NCBI RefSeq assembly: GCF_032397745.1
Contig: NZ_CP135921.1
Coordinates: forward strand, 1,860,001 to 1,924,000
DNA from: Bradyrhizobium prioriisuperbiae
GTDB taxonomy: Bacteria > Pseudomonadota > Alphaproteobacteria > Rhizobiales > Xanthobacteraceae
Direction of reading: 5' to 3'
Length of the DNA stretch: 64,000 nt
Position 1 is the stretch's first letter. Every line of letters begins with the position of its first letter. A program made the translations under genes and the position numbers. Under the pieces are notes generated by a model, which saw only the letters and a list, made by a program, of their open reading frames with translations, was not told the DNA's origin and did not search any database. Of this stretch, positions 35,581 to 44,876 are shown one piece after another.

Positions 35581-36645
35581 CTACTGCGCGCCGGATCCGC
35601 CGGACACGATCTTCTCGCTCAGCTTCTGATCGACCACCTGCACGGTGCGGTCGATCTCCGCATTGGGCATGTCGAGCTGATGCGAGATCAGTTTCACCAG
35701 CAGGTCGACGCGCTCGATGAAGGGCGCGCCGGCGGCCACCGCGCGGGCCGCGGACGAGGGCTTGAGCAGGCTTTCCGCCGCCTTGGCGTATTTCGCGAAC
35801 GGCACCTGATCCTGCGCGTCCGCGCCCAGCTTCCGGGCGACGGCATCGACATGGTCATAGATCGACTGCGACAGATCGAGATCGCCATGCACCGCATCGC
35901 GGATCGGCCGCGGCTCCTGCGGCGTGATGCAGCGATAGTTGCCGGTCAGCAGCATCGACCATTTCGCGAGCGGCACGAACAGCGAATCGAACACCTTGAG
36001 TTTGACCGGAACGTCCTGGCCATCCAGCGTCACCGCGTCGATGTCGGCTTCGAGCTCGCGCAGCAACCGGGTGTGTTTTTCATCGGCAAAGGCCGACGCC
36101 TTGAAGTTGGTGGGCAGGCCGACATGCAGCACGTTGGCTTCTTCGTCCGGCGGACGGAAGGCCTGCGGATCTGGCGAACACAGCGTCACCAGCCCCGGCG
36201 TGAAGCGCTCCCAGACCTGCGCATTGGTGTAGGCCTCTTCGAGGTCCATCCCTTCGAGCGCCGGAATCCGCTTCAGATAAGGCAAGGGCGGCATGTTCAT
36301 GATCGACAGGCACGGCAGTTTCGCCACCGCGATCTTGACCATCAGAACGCGGATGGTGTGGTTGGTGTATTGCGGCTCCTGCATCGCGAGGCCAACCAGA
36401 TCGTAGCGCGACACGTCGACCTGGTCCGGCGACGTCGCGTCCAGCTTTCCCGGCAGGTCGCGCGAGAAGATGGAGCGGTGCGTCGGTTCGTCGCGCAGCT
36501 TGATGCGGACTTCGGTGCCTTCACGGTTGATCAGTTCGGCCGTCTTCTTGCGGCACACCAGGGTCACGTTGTGACCGGCCATCAGCAGCTTCGTTCCCAG
36601 CAGCGAGCCGTAGGAGGCTCCCAGAATCAGAATATTACGCGCCAT
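35581..36645 (-). CDS. Ketopantoate-reductase-like (ApbA/PanE N-terminal) dehydrogenase
   Basis: A 354-residue protein starting MARNILILGASYGSLLGTKL with the GxxxGxxxG NADP-binding loop of the PanE/ApbA family and the VCRKKTAELIN strand-helix that follows. The C-terminal domain is not the classical KPR one, so ketopantoate may not be the substrate. Start at 36645 has AGAGGA upstream. Convergent with the toxin gene and ended by the terminator at 35514. Confidence 0.75.
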   Translation of the reverse strand: MARNILILGASYGSLLGTKLLMAGHNVTLVCRKKTAELINREGTEVRIKLRDEPTHRSIFSRDLPGKLDATSPDQVDVSRYDLVGLAMQEPQYTNHTIRVLMVKIAVAKLPCLSIMNMPPLPYLKRIPALEGMDLEEAYTNAQVWERFTPGLVTLCSPDPQAFRPPDEEANVLHVGLPTNFKASAFADEKHTRLLRELEADIDAVTLDGQDVPVKLKVFDSLFVPLAKWSMLLTGNYRCITPQEPRPIRDAVHGDLDLSQSIYDHVDAVARKLGADAQDQVPFAKYAKAAESLLKPSSAARAVAAGAPFIERVDLLVKLISHQLDMPNAEIDRTVQVVDQKLSEKIVSGGSGAQ

Positions 36646-36799
36646 GCTTCCTCTTCCAGCGATTGTGTGCAATTTTTCTGCAACTTACCGCCGATCGATG
36701 GGCATTACAATCGCATAGCGATTCTCAGGTTTCGTTCTCTGGGCTCGCAAGATTCTTATGCCGAGCCCATTTCAGGACGGGCGCGCCAAAGAGGTGAGC

Positions 36800-37192
36800 A
36801 TGGTCGCCAGCGACAGCTTTGCCGAGTTCCTGCACGAGCAGCTCGCGCCGCTCGGTCATGTCACGATGCGGCGGATGTTCGGCAAGACCGGCGTGTTCTG
36901 CGATAGCGTCATGCTTGCCATGGTGAGAGATAACACGCTCTACTTTCGTGTCGACGACGACAACAAGGCGGCCTTCAAGGAAGCCGAAGCTTTTCCGCCG
37001 CTCGACTACGCGAAGAAAGCCGGCACCATCGACCTTGCCTTCTGGCGTGCGCCGGAGCGGCTGTTCGACGAACCCGACGAACTCATCAGCTGGGCGCGAC
37101 TGGCGCTGGCGGCGGCACAGCGGGTCGCGGCCAAGCGAGAACGCGTAGCACCGCGAATGTCAAAGCCTCGACGACGAGGGCAAGCGCGCTGA
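36800..37192 (+). CDS. TfoX/Sxy N-terminal-domain protein
   Basis: A 130-residue protein with the TfoX_N pattern: FAEFLHEQLAPLGHVTMRRM, FGKTGVFCDSVMLAMVRDNT, YFRVDDDN, and a central DYAKKAGTIDL. In gammaproteobacteria the related Sxy controls competence; stand-alone TfoX_N proteins in alphaproteobacteria have no established role. The tail is basic. ATG 36800 has AGAGGTG upstream. Confidence 0.85.
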   Translation: MVASDSFAEFLHEQLAPLGHVTMRRMFGKTGVFCDSVMLAMVRDNTLYFRVDDDNKAAFKEAEAFPPLDYAKKAGTIDLAFWRAPERLFDEPDELISWARLALAAAQRVAAKRERVAPRMSKPRRRGQAR

Positions 37193-37330
37193 AGCCGTCC
37201 CACGGCCAGACTCCATGCGAGCCCGATCTGGTGCGACCACGGCGCGATTACTTGCCCAGCCCCATGATCCGCCGCAATTCCATTGTGCTGCCATGCTATC
37301 TATGGTGGCGACCTTGAAACGAGGTTTGTC

Positions 37331-38101
37331 ATGACGTCTGAATCTTCGAGCGGCAAGTTTTATCAATCCTGGGCCGGCCGGCGCGGCGTGCTGCTGATCG
37401 CACTCGCCTTGGCCATCGCCTCGCTGGTTTCGCCGGCGCTTGCCGTCGAGGCTGTGCGCAAGGTGAGTGTGGTCTCCTTCGGACTGTTCGGCGATCAGGG
37501 CGTGTTCCGGCGCGAGGCCACCGGCGCGGCTGAGATCGTCGCCGGCCGTTTCGGCAACGGCCCGGTCAGCGTGAAATACAATTCGAAGACCGGTGGAGCT
37601 GCGACAATCGAGACCCTGGCCACGTCATTGCAAGCGGCGGCCAACGGAATGGACGCCAACAACGACGTCCTGTTCGTGATCCTCACCTCGCACGGCTCCC
37701 CCGATGGCCTTGCGGTCAAGGCGGGACGACTCTCGCAAACACTGACGCCGTCTCGTCTCGCCGGCATGCTGGCGCGCACAGGTGTGCGACACAAGGTGGT
37801 GGTGATCTCGGCCTGCTATTCCGGCGCCTTTATCCCGCGTCTGGCGAACCCTGATGTGCTGGTCATCACCGCGGCCGATGCGGAGCATCCTTCGTTCGGT
37901 TGCGAAGACAGGGCCAAGTGGACCTATTTCGGCGACGCCTTTTTCAACATCGCACTGCGGCGCGCCGGAAACCTGAACGACGCCTTCGCTGTTGCGCGCG
38001 CGCTGGTTCGCAAACGAGAGCAGCGCGAACGCTTCACACCGTCGAATCCCCTGATGGCCGGCGGAGCCAACGTGCAGCCGCTGCTGGTTGCGCGCCCTTG
38101 A
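37331..38101 (+). CDS. Exported C13-family (legumain-like) cysteine peptidase
   Basis: A 256-residue protein with a signal peptide or anchor (hydrophobic 19-38, ending SPALA). The catalytic His lies in LTSHGSPDG (H121) and the catalytic Cys in VVISACYSGAF (C162), the clan CD arrangement of C13 peptidases. DEHPSFG-type sequence follows (ADAEHPSFGCED), as in this family. It would act in the periplasm or at the membrane. Substrate unknown; it stands alone. Start 37331 is chosen because it gives a normal signal peptide. Confidence 0.85.
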   Translation: MTSESSSGKFYQSWAGRRGVLLIALALAIASLVSPALAVEAVRKVSVVSFGLFGDQGVFRREATGAAEIVAGRFGNGPVSVKYNSKTGGAATIETLATSLQAAANGMDANNDVLFVILTSHGSPDGLAVKAGRLSQTLTPSRLAGMLARTGVRHKVVVISACYSGAFIPRLANPDVLVITAADAEHPSFGCEDRAKWTYFGDAFFNIALRRAGNLNDAFAVARALVRKREQRERFTPSNPLMAGGANVQPLLVARP

Positions 38102-38121
38102 GCGGCGGCGCGGCGCCCACC

Positions 38122-39522
38122 TCACATCACCTGCGCCGTGACCACCCCGTAGAGCACGAACACCGCGCCGAGGCCCCAGACCATCGCGGGAATTTGCGCG
38201 CGGCGGCCGAGGGTAACCTCGAGCGCCAGATAACTCAGCGTGCCTAGCGCCATGCCGTTGATGAGGTTGTTGGTCAGCACCGTCACCAGCAGCGTCAGCA
38301 CGATGGGAACGGCGTTGGAGAGCTCCATCATGTCGATGCGGGCGAGGCCCTGCATCATCAGCACGCCGACCAGCACCAGCGCCGGCGCGGTAGCCTGCGG
38401 CGGGATGATGACGAAGACCGGCCAAAAAAACAGCGCCAGACAAAAGAAGCCGGCCACCGTCAGCGAGGTCAGGCCGGTGCGTCCGCCGGCCTGCACGCCG
38501 GTGATGGATTCGATATAGGCGGTGACCACCGACGTGCCGAGCACCGGCCCGACGATGGTGGCGGTGGCGTCGGTGGCGAAAGCCGCGGTGGCGTTCGGGA
38601 TCGATCCATCGCCGCGGCGCAGATTGGCGGCGCCGGTGACGCCGATCAGGGTGCCCAGCGTCGAGAAGAATTCGGCGCACAGGAAATAGAACAGCAACGG
38701 CAGCCCCGTCACGAAATGGGTGAAGAGATAACCGGCATCGAGGGCGGCGAAGGTGCTCGTCGGCCAGCGTGGCCACGACAGGATGGCGGACGGCATCGAC
38801 GTCACCATCTTGCCGTTGCCGGCGGGTACAAAGAAGCCGATCACGGTGAGCAGCGCGATCGACAGGATGAGAGCGCCGGGCACGCGGCGCGCGATCAGCA
38901 CCGGGGTCAGCAGCAGGCCGGCCAGCGTCAAGAGCACCGGCGGGCTGCGCAGCGATCCCATGGCGATATAGGTGGAAGGGTTCTGCACGATGAAGCCCGC
39001 GCCGCGCAGCGCGATGAACACGATCAGGGTGCCGACCGCGGCCTGGATGCCGATCTTCAGGGTTTCCGGAACATCGTTGGCGACGCGCTCGCGCAGCCGG
39101 GAGAGGCTGAGGATCAGGAACAGCACCCCGGTGAACGCGACCATCGCCAACGCTCCCTGCCAGGGCACGCCCATCTGCTTCACCAGCACATAGGTGAAGA
39201 TGACATTGGAGCCCATGGCGGGCGCCACCGCGAGCGGCAGATTGGCGGTGAGCCCCATCATCACCGAGCCGAAGATCGCCGCAAGCGCCGTGGCGCTGAC
39301 GAGATCGGCGCGGTCCATCCCGGCACCGGACATGATCGCCGGGTTGACCGCGATGATATAGGCCATTGCCGCGAAGGTGGTAGCCCCGGCCACCACCTCG
39401 CGACTGATGCTGGTGCCGCGCTCGGTGAGGTGGAAGAAGCTGTCGACCGTGCCTGTCTTTGGCGCGGTCGGATCGGAGGCGAGACCATTGCTTTGAACTG
39501 GTGGTGGCGTCATCTCGTTCAT
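38122..39522 (-). CDS. NCS2/AzgA-type purine permease
   Basis: A 466-residue inner-membrane protein with about 12 to 14 hydrophobic segments and the AzgA-like signatures FFHLTERGTSISREVVAGAT, VNPAIMSGAGMD, and AAFATDATATIVGPVLGTS. Members take up adenine, guanine or hypoxanthine with protons. GGAGGGA lies before the ATG at 39522. It follows the adenine deaminase gene by 22 bp in the same direction, so uptake and deamination are encoded together. Confidence 0.9.
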   Translation of the reverse strand: MNEMTPPPVQSNGLASDPTAPKTGTVDSFFHLTERGTSISREVVAGATTFAAMAYIIAVNPAIMSGAGMDRADLVSATALAAIFGSVMMGLTANLPLAVAPAMGSNVIFTYVLVKQMGVPWQGALAMVAFTGVLFLILSLSRLRERVANDVPETLKIGIQAAVGTLIVFIALRGAGFIVQNPSTYIAMGSLRSPPVLLTLAGLLLTPVLIARRVPGALILSIALLTVIGFFVPAGNGKMVTSMPSAILSWPRWPTSTFAALDAGYLFTHFVTGLPLLFYFLCAEFFSTLGTLIGVTGAANLRRGDGSIPNATAAFATDATATIVGPVLGTSVVTAYIESITGVQAGGRTGLTSLTVAGFFCLALFFWPVFVIIPPQATAPALVLVGVLMMQGLARIDMMELSNAVPIVLTLLVTVLTNNLINGMALGTLSYLALEVTLGRRAQIPAMVWGLGAVFVLYGVVTAQVM

Positions 39523-39544
39523 GCTGTCCCTCCGATCGGTGCCG

Positions 39545-41434
39545 TCACCAGACCACCGGATGCGCCTGGCCGGTCTGCACATTGATGAAGCCGAGCGGCG
39601 CCTGCTCGCAGGGCGCAACCAGCACCCAGCTCCATGGCGCACACGTCAGCGTCGCGAACATCAGGCGTTCCGGAAATCCCGGGAACCAGCGCGGCCGATA
39701 GGTCGGCTCATACATCCAGTCCACCTTGCGCCCCTCCGCATAGAGCGCCTGCATATCGGCATCGAGCGCTTCCGCCGGGCGGCAGCTCATCAGGCCGCCG
39801 ACCTCGAAACGGACGGTCGAGACAAGCTCGCCCTCGCGCACCAGCGCCCAGCCGCCTTGCAGTTCGACCAATGCATTGACGGCCTTGGCCATCGCCGCGT
39901 CGGAGGAGCCGACCACCCAGATGTTGTGCTTGTCATGCGCCACCGAACAGGCGACCGCGGTGTCCGGCGTGCGCGGGCCGCAGCCACGCCAGAACATTTT
40001 CGAGACACGGCCTTCGCCGGAGAAACGATCGACAATGGCGAATTTGGTGATGGCCTGGCTCTCGTCCCGCTGCACCGCGCCGTCACGCACCGGCAGCTCC
40101 AGGGTGTAGAAGTCGGGATTCCAGTGGAACGGGCGGATCACCGCGGCCTTCATGGTGGCGCGGCCGGGCTCGGCGGCGAGCACGAAGTCCTGCGGCTTGA
40201 TTTCGCGATTGATATTGACCGTCCTGGTCGCCCATTCCGGCCATCGGATCTCCGGCACCAGGCCGGTGTAACGGGGGCCCTCCGATACCTGTGCGCCGTC
40301 GGCCCACACTTCGGCGATGGTGAGCTTTTTGACATCCGACAGCAGCACCACATCGCCGAAACGTCCCGGCGACAGACTGCCGACATACGGCGTGAGGCGC
40401 ATGTGGCGTGCCGGATTGATGGTGAGGCATTGGATTGCGATCTCAGGCGAAAGACCCGCTTCGATCGCCACACGCGCATTGTGATCGCTGGCGCCGGTTT
40501 CCAGCGTATGAGTGGCGCTGCGATCGTCGGTGGTGAACGCGATCTGCGACCAGTCCTGCAGGCCCTTCGCCAGCAGCCAGGCGACAATCTCCGCCATGGC
40601 GTAGACGCGCAGTTCGACGAACAGGCCGCGGGTCAGCTTGTCCCAGGTTTCCTCCGGCGTCTGCACTTCATGGTCGGAGGCGAGGCCGGCCGCGGCAAAG
40701 GCGTTGATGGAGGGCAGATCGCGCAGGCCCGAGGCATGGCCTTCGACCACGCCGCGCGCCGCGAACGTGGCCTCGATCATGGCCCAAATCCGCTGGTAGG
40801 AGGGATTGTCCGGATTCCACACCGCGGGCCAGTCCATCACCTCATCAAGGCCGGTGACCATCAGGCTCTGGCTCATGAAGCGCGCCTGCTCCTCGCCGCC
40901 ATACCAGCCGCCGCCCCACTCATAGGCGGTGGGCGGCACCGCCGATCCCGGCTGCGGAAAGATTTTCAGCGGCGATCCCTGCTTGCGCGCCTCGAACCAG
41001 AAATCGAGATTGCGCGCACCGTTGACGTTGGAGAACTCGTGGCTGGCTTCGCAGGTCCAGGTGTTGCCGCGCGGCAGCACCAGCGCCGCTTCCCATTCCG
41101 GTGTCAGATGCGAGCTCTCGATGTGCTTGTGCACTTCGCCGAAACCGGGGACGGCGGCGAGATCCGGCCGGTGCACGCGTTCACGGACTTCGCCGGGATA
41201 GCTGCCCGCCGGCCCGACCCAGGCGATGCGGCGTCCCTTGAACACGATCTCCTGGTCCTCGCTCCAGCTGCGGCTGTGCACATCGAGCAGGCGCCCGACC
41301 CGCAGGGCCCGGTCGGCCGGACGGTGGCCCAGCGCGGTGAGCACCAGATCCTGGCGGATGCGAATCTCGTCGGGCGCGCTGATCAGCAGATCGTCCGGGA
41401 TCCCGCTCCGGGATGATTTGGTTGCGGACGTCAT
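39545..41434 (-). CDS. Adenine deaminase (amidohydrolase superfamily)
   Basis: A 629-residue protein with the amidohydrolase metal motif VPGFGEVHKHIESSHLTP near residue 93 and an adenine deaminase C-terminal domain from about 430. Adenine deaminase converts adenine to hypoxanthine and ammonia. The ORF runs upstream to 41908 through the TetR gene, but the ATG at 41434 lies between the two and is a normal start. Operon: TetR (41452), this gene, then the purine permease. Confidence 0.88.
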   Translation of the reverse strand: MTSATKSSRSGIPDDLLISAPDEIRIRQDLVLTALGHRPADRALRVGRLLDVHSRSWSEDQEIVFKGRRIAWVGPAGSYPGEVRERVHRPDLAAVPGFGEVHKHIESSHLTPEWEAALVLPRGNTWTCEASHEFSNVNGARNLDFWFEARKQGSPLKIFPQPGSAVPPTAYEWGGGWYGGEEQARFMSQSLMVTGLDEVMDWPAVWNPDNPSYQRIWAMIEATFAARGVVEGHASGLRDLPSINAFAAAGLASDHEVQTPEETWDKLTRGLFVELRVYAMAEIVAWLLAKGLQDWSQIAFTTDDRSATHTLETGASDHNARVAIEAGLSPEIAIQCLTINPARHMRLTPYVGSLSPGRFGDVVLLSDVKKLTIAEVWADGAQVSEGPRYTGLVPEIRWPEWATRTVNINREIKPQDFVLAAEPGRATMKAAVIRPFHWNPDFYTLELPVRDGAVQRDESQAITKFAIVDRFSGEGRVSKMFWRGCGPRTPDTAVACSVAHDKHNIWVVGSSDAAMAKAVNALVELQGGWALVREGELVSTVRFEVGGLMSCRPAEALDADMQALYAEGRKVDWMYEPTYRPRWFPGFPERLMFATLTCAPWSWVLVAPCEQAPLGFINVQTGQAHPVVW

Positions 41435-41451
41435 GGTGTTTCTCCCCACTG

Positions 41452-42120
41452 TTATTTCGGCGCTTTCGTGCGCGCCGTTTTCGCCTTCGGCGATCGTCCG
41501 CCGCTGCCACCAGCCAGCCGCGCCGCGGCCGCGTCGCGCCGATGCACATCTTTCAACAGTGTCGTCAGCGCCCATTCCATCGCGTCCGCAATCTCCGTGC
41601 TCGACATGCCGAAATCCTCGCGCAACGCGCTCCAGGCCAGCACGTTGTTGAGATAGGCCGCCAGCGCCTCGGCCTGGCGGGCCTCCTTCGGTTTCAGGTG
41701 CCGGGTCAGCGGCGCCATCGCCACGTGATGGTGCTCGATCAGGCGCTGCCGGAAGCCGGCCCGCACGGTGCGGCCGACCCGGGTCAGTGCAATGGCGCGG
41801 GCGAGATGCGGATGGCGGTCGAAGCTTTTGCACAGCTTGCGGAAAATGCCGGGCAATTGCTCCGGCGAAGTGAACGGAACGTAGCCGAAGACATTGTGCT
41901 CGATCCACTCGCCGGCCGCCGCGAGCAGCTCCGCACGGGTCTTGAAATGCCGGTAGATGGTGCGCTCGGCGACGTTGGCCCGCTTGGCGATCGCCGCCAT
42001 GGAGACGTCGTCGGCCGCCTCGTCCTCCAGAGTTTCGACAAAGGCGGCCACGATGCGCTGGCGCGTCAGCGCAGCGTATTCGTCCCGCAGGTCGGACTTC
42101 TGTCGCTTGGCTGTACTCAT
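41452..42120 (-). CDS. TetR-family regulator of the purine operon
   Basis: A 222-residue protein with an N-terminal TetR HTH (VSMAAIAKRANVAERTIYRH, FKTRAELLAA) and a helical ligand domain; the tail is Lys/Arg-rich. It is the first gene of the leftward operon with adenine deaminase (17 bp downstream) and the purine permease. A palindrome covers its start codon (42119-42136), suggesting autoregulation, possibly relieved by a purine. Confidence 0.88.
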   Translation of the reverse strand: MSTAKRQKSDLRDEYAALTRQRIVAAFVETLEDEAADDVSMAAIAKRANVAERTIYRHFKTRAELLAAAGEWIEHNVFGYVPFTSPEQLPGIFRKLCKSFDRHPHLARAIALTRVGRTVRAGFRQRLIEHHHVAMAPLTRHLKPKEARQAEALAAYLNNVLAWSALREDFGMSSTEIADAMEWALTTLLKDVHRRDAAAARLAGGSGGRSPKAKTARTKAPK

Positions 42121-42136
42121 GTCATAAGTCTGACAT
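42119..42136. promoter_or_regulatory. Palindrome overlapping the TetR start codon
   Basis: ATGTCA-TAAGTC-TGACAT, a 6+6 inverted repeat with a 6-base spacer, begins within the initiator codon of the TetR gene. Candidate TetR operator by position. Confidence 0.5.
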
Positions 42137-42436
42137 TGGTCGGCGAGGGGCGGCAAGACCAGATTTCAGGCAGCGGCGCCGCGAGAGTGGGCGTGCCGGC
42201 GCATGACTCGGCGCATGACATGGGGCTCGGCAACACTTGGCGTCTGCAGCAGTGTCCAGGTGCAGGGACGCAGACGTCGTGGTTGACAGGCCACGGCCCG
42301 GATGTCCCGCGCGGCCCTGGCGTCTCCTCACTGACCCGTGAATTGTATAATTATATCGACCGCATATGCGTAGGGAACCTGAAGTTCCTATCTGGAGTTT
42401 CCACACGGTGGAGACGTCTCGGCATCGCTCAGCACC

Positions 42437-42485
42437 CTGGGACTTGGCCTTTGGGACTCGGCCTTTGGGACTCGGCCTCCGGGAC
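42437..42485. repeat. 14-bp tandem repeat, 3.5 copies
   Basis: Units CTGGGACTTGGCCT, TTGGGACTCGGCCT, TTGGGACTCGGCCT and a half unit CCGGGAC follow each other without gaps in the 406-base gap between the TetR gene and the truncated DUF4118 gene. No coding or promoter role is apparent. Confidence 0.85.
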
Positions 42486-42526
42486 AGTGTGGTCAAGCAT
42501 GCGTCTTTTTCTAAAGGAACATCGCC

Positions 42527-42985
42527 ATGAGCGATCAGAGAATGACGTCGCAGCGCGAGATCAGGCCACTCACCGGCACTGATCCCATTCCGGCGCTGGA
42601 CCTGTTCAAGGCGCCGCTGGTCTTGCGATACCTTGCGGCATTCCTGATGACCGCCCTGGCGACGGTGGTGGCTGTCGCCGTCGACAGCAATGTGACGATC
42701 CCGAACCTCTCGCTGGTGTTCGTGATTCCCGTCATCATTGCCGCTGTTACGTTCGGCTTCGGCTCTTCCTTCTTTTCGGCGATCCTCGGCGCTCTCGCCT
42801 ACAATTTCTTCCTCACCGAGCCGCGCTACACACTTGGCCAAAGCCGGAGCAATGGAACACATACACGGTCGGAACAGGCACAGAGAGAAGAGCGAAGGCG
42901 ATCGTTTGTCTGCGGCTCGCATCACAAAGTTCGACAGCGTCACCAAATTACTAAACCGCTGGTCATTCAGACAACTCCTTCTTAA
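42527..42985 (+). pseudogene. Truncated DUF4118 (KdpD-like membrane domain) gene copy
   Basis: Codons 1-102 nearly match the gene at 44877: MSDQRMTSQREIRPLTGTDP then LFKAPLVLRYLAAFLMTALA and so on through LTEPRYTL. At about 42834 similarity ends abruptly and 50 unrelated codons follow (GQSRSNGTHTRSEQ...). The four transmembrane helices are present but the GAF-like part is missing. This is a 3'-truncated duplicate, created by insertion or recombination. Confidence 0.8.
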
Positions 42986-43090
42986 GTGAAAATCCGGATC
43001 GGCCGCAAACGCATTGCACTCCCGGACGGGATGCTGTCAGCTCACACATCGAAGATGCACACCAGCGACAAACGAGAAAGGGATACGAAA

Positions 43091-44713
43091 ATGACCCTTA
43101 ACGCGACGTCGGCCCAAAACGACAACGCCCACAGCATCTCGGTGGGCAGAAAAGCCTACCTGATCGGCAGCGGCATCGCCTCGCTCGCAGCCGCCGCCTA
43201 CCTCATCAAAGAGGGAGGTTTTGCCGGCACTGACATCACCATCTTCGAGGAATCCGCGGGATATGGCGGCAGCCTGGACGCCAAGGGAAACCCCAGCGAC
43301 GGCTACTCCATGCGCGGCGGCCGCATGTTCGAAGAGAAATTCAACTGCACCTACGATCTGCTGTCCTTCATTCCCGCCATCAGCAATCCCAAAAAATCGG
43401 CCAAGGACGAACTGATGGAATTCCATCAGGAGTTCTTCTGGAACGACAAGGCGCGCCTTGTTGCCAATGGTGCGATTGTCGATGTCGCCGACCTCGGCTT
43501 CAGCGAAAGGGATCGCCTGGATCTGGTCGAACTTTGCGCAACACCCGAGGCGCTACTCGGGACAAAAACCATCGAGCAGTGGTTCAAGCCGGATTTCTTC
43601 AAGAGCAATTTCTGGTTCATCTGGTGCACCACCTTTGCCTTTGAACCCTGGCATAGCGCAGTGGAGTTCAAGCGGTATTGCCTGCGGTTCACCCATTTGT
43701 TCTCGACCATCGACACCATGGCGGGGATCTATCGCACCCAATTCAACCAATATGACGCCATGGTCCGGCCGATCGTGGCATGGCTGACCGGACACGGCGT
43801 CAAGTTCGCGATGAACACGGAGGTGACGGACATCGATGTGGCCATCGATGGAGCCGAGAAGCGCGCGACGCACCTGCGCTATGCGCAAGGTGGCGGGGGA
43901 CATGTCGTCGTACTGGCGACGGACGACCTGGTGTTCGTCACCAACGGCAGCATGACCGCCGACACCTCCTACGGCTCGAACACGGCAGCGCCTGTGCTTC
44001 GCACCGAAAAAGCCGGTAGCTCCTGGAAACTCTGGCAGACGCTGGCCGCCAAGACTCCCGCGTTCGGTCACCCTGCCGCGTTCTGCTCGGATATCGCCAA
44101 ATCGAAATGGGAGTCGTTCACGGTCACCGCGCGGGATTCGACTTTCTTCGGTCTGCTGGAGGTGTTCTCGGGCAGCGAGGCCGGAAAGGGCGGCCTGGTT
44201 ACCATCAAGGATTCGAACTGGCTGCTGACCGTGGTGCTGAACCATCAGCCGCATTATTACGAACAGCCCAAGGACGTCTGGGTCTGGTGGGGCTATGGCC
44301 TGTTTCCCGACCGCGTGGGGAACTTCGTTCACAAGACCATGGTGGAGTGCACCGGCGAGGAGCTCCTGACCGAGCTGCTGTCCCATCTGAGATTTACCGA
44401 GAAGGCGCCCCATATCATCGGCACGTCCAGGATCATCACTGCGATGATGCCATACATTACCAGCCAATTCATGCCGCGCACCGGCAAGGACCGGCCGAAA
44501 GTCATTCCGGACGGATCGAAGAACCTCGCCTTCATCGGTCAATATTGCGAAATCCCCGACGATGTCGTGTTCACGGTCGAATATTCGGTGCGCTCCGCCC
44601 AGATCGCCGTGTTCGGCCTTCTCGATCTGGCGAGACCGGTCTCTCCCTTCTATAAGGGCCAGCACGATCCGCGCATCCTGTTCGACGCCCTCAAAATGCT
44701 GCACCGGAGATAG
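43091..44713 (+). CDS. ohyA: Oleate hydratase
   Basis: A 540-residue flavoprotein with the FAD-binding loop LIGSGIASLAAAAYL near residue 30, GGRMFEEKFNCTYDLLSFIP, and NHQPHYYEQPKDVWVWWGYG, all conserved in fatty-acid double-bond hydratases. It adds water to oleic acid to give 10-hydroxystearate, often a detoxification of free unsaturated fatty acids. Start 43091 (MTLNATS) has AAAGGGA upstream; the ORF is open to 42986. It is bracketed by the truncated and complete DUF4118 copies. Confidence 0.93.
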   Translation: MTLNATSAQNDNAHSISVGRKAYLIGSGIASLAAAAYLIKEGGFAGTDITIFEESAGYGGSLDAKGNPSDGYSMRGGRMFEEKFNCTYDLLSFIPAISNPKKSAKDELMEFHQEFFWNDKARLVANGAIVDVADLGFSERDRLDLVELCATPEALLGTKTIEQWFKPDFFKSNFWFIWCTTFAFEPWHSAVEFKRYCLRFTHLFSTIDTMAGIYRTQFNQYDAMVRPIVAWLTGHGVKFAMNTEVTDIDVAIDGAEKRATHLRYAQGGGGHVVVLATDDLVFVTNGSMTADTSYGSNTAAPVLRTEKAGSSWKLWQTLAAKTPAFGHPAAFCSDIAKSKWESFTVTARDSTFFGLLEVFSGSEAGKGGLVTIKDSNWLLTVVLNHQPHYYEQPKDVWVWWGYGLFPDRVGNFVHKTMVECTGEELLTELLSHLRFTEKAPHIIGTSRIITAMMPYITSQFMPRTGKDRPKVIPDGSKNLAFIGQYCEIPDDVVFTVEYSVRSAQIAVFGLLDLARPVSPFYKGQHDPRILFDALKMLHRR

Positions 44714-44876
44714 CGACGGTCCCTTCGAAAAGCCCCGGTGTCGGCGAGCGGTCTTGGAAACGATCCGGCAAACACAGATGCGAGAGCGGCCGTAATTTCA
44801 GGCCATGCGGCGCCGGAACGCGCTACAATGCCGCGACGGTCTGGTGGCCATGGGCCTTGCTGAAGAGAACATTGCT

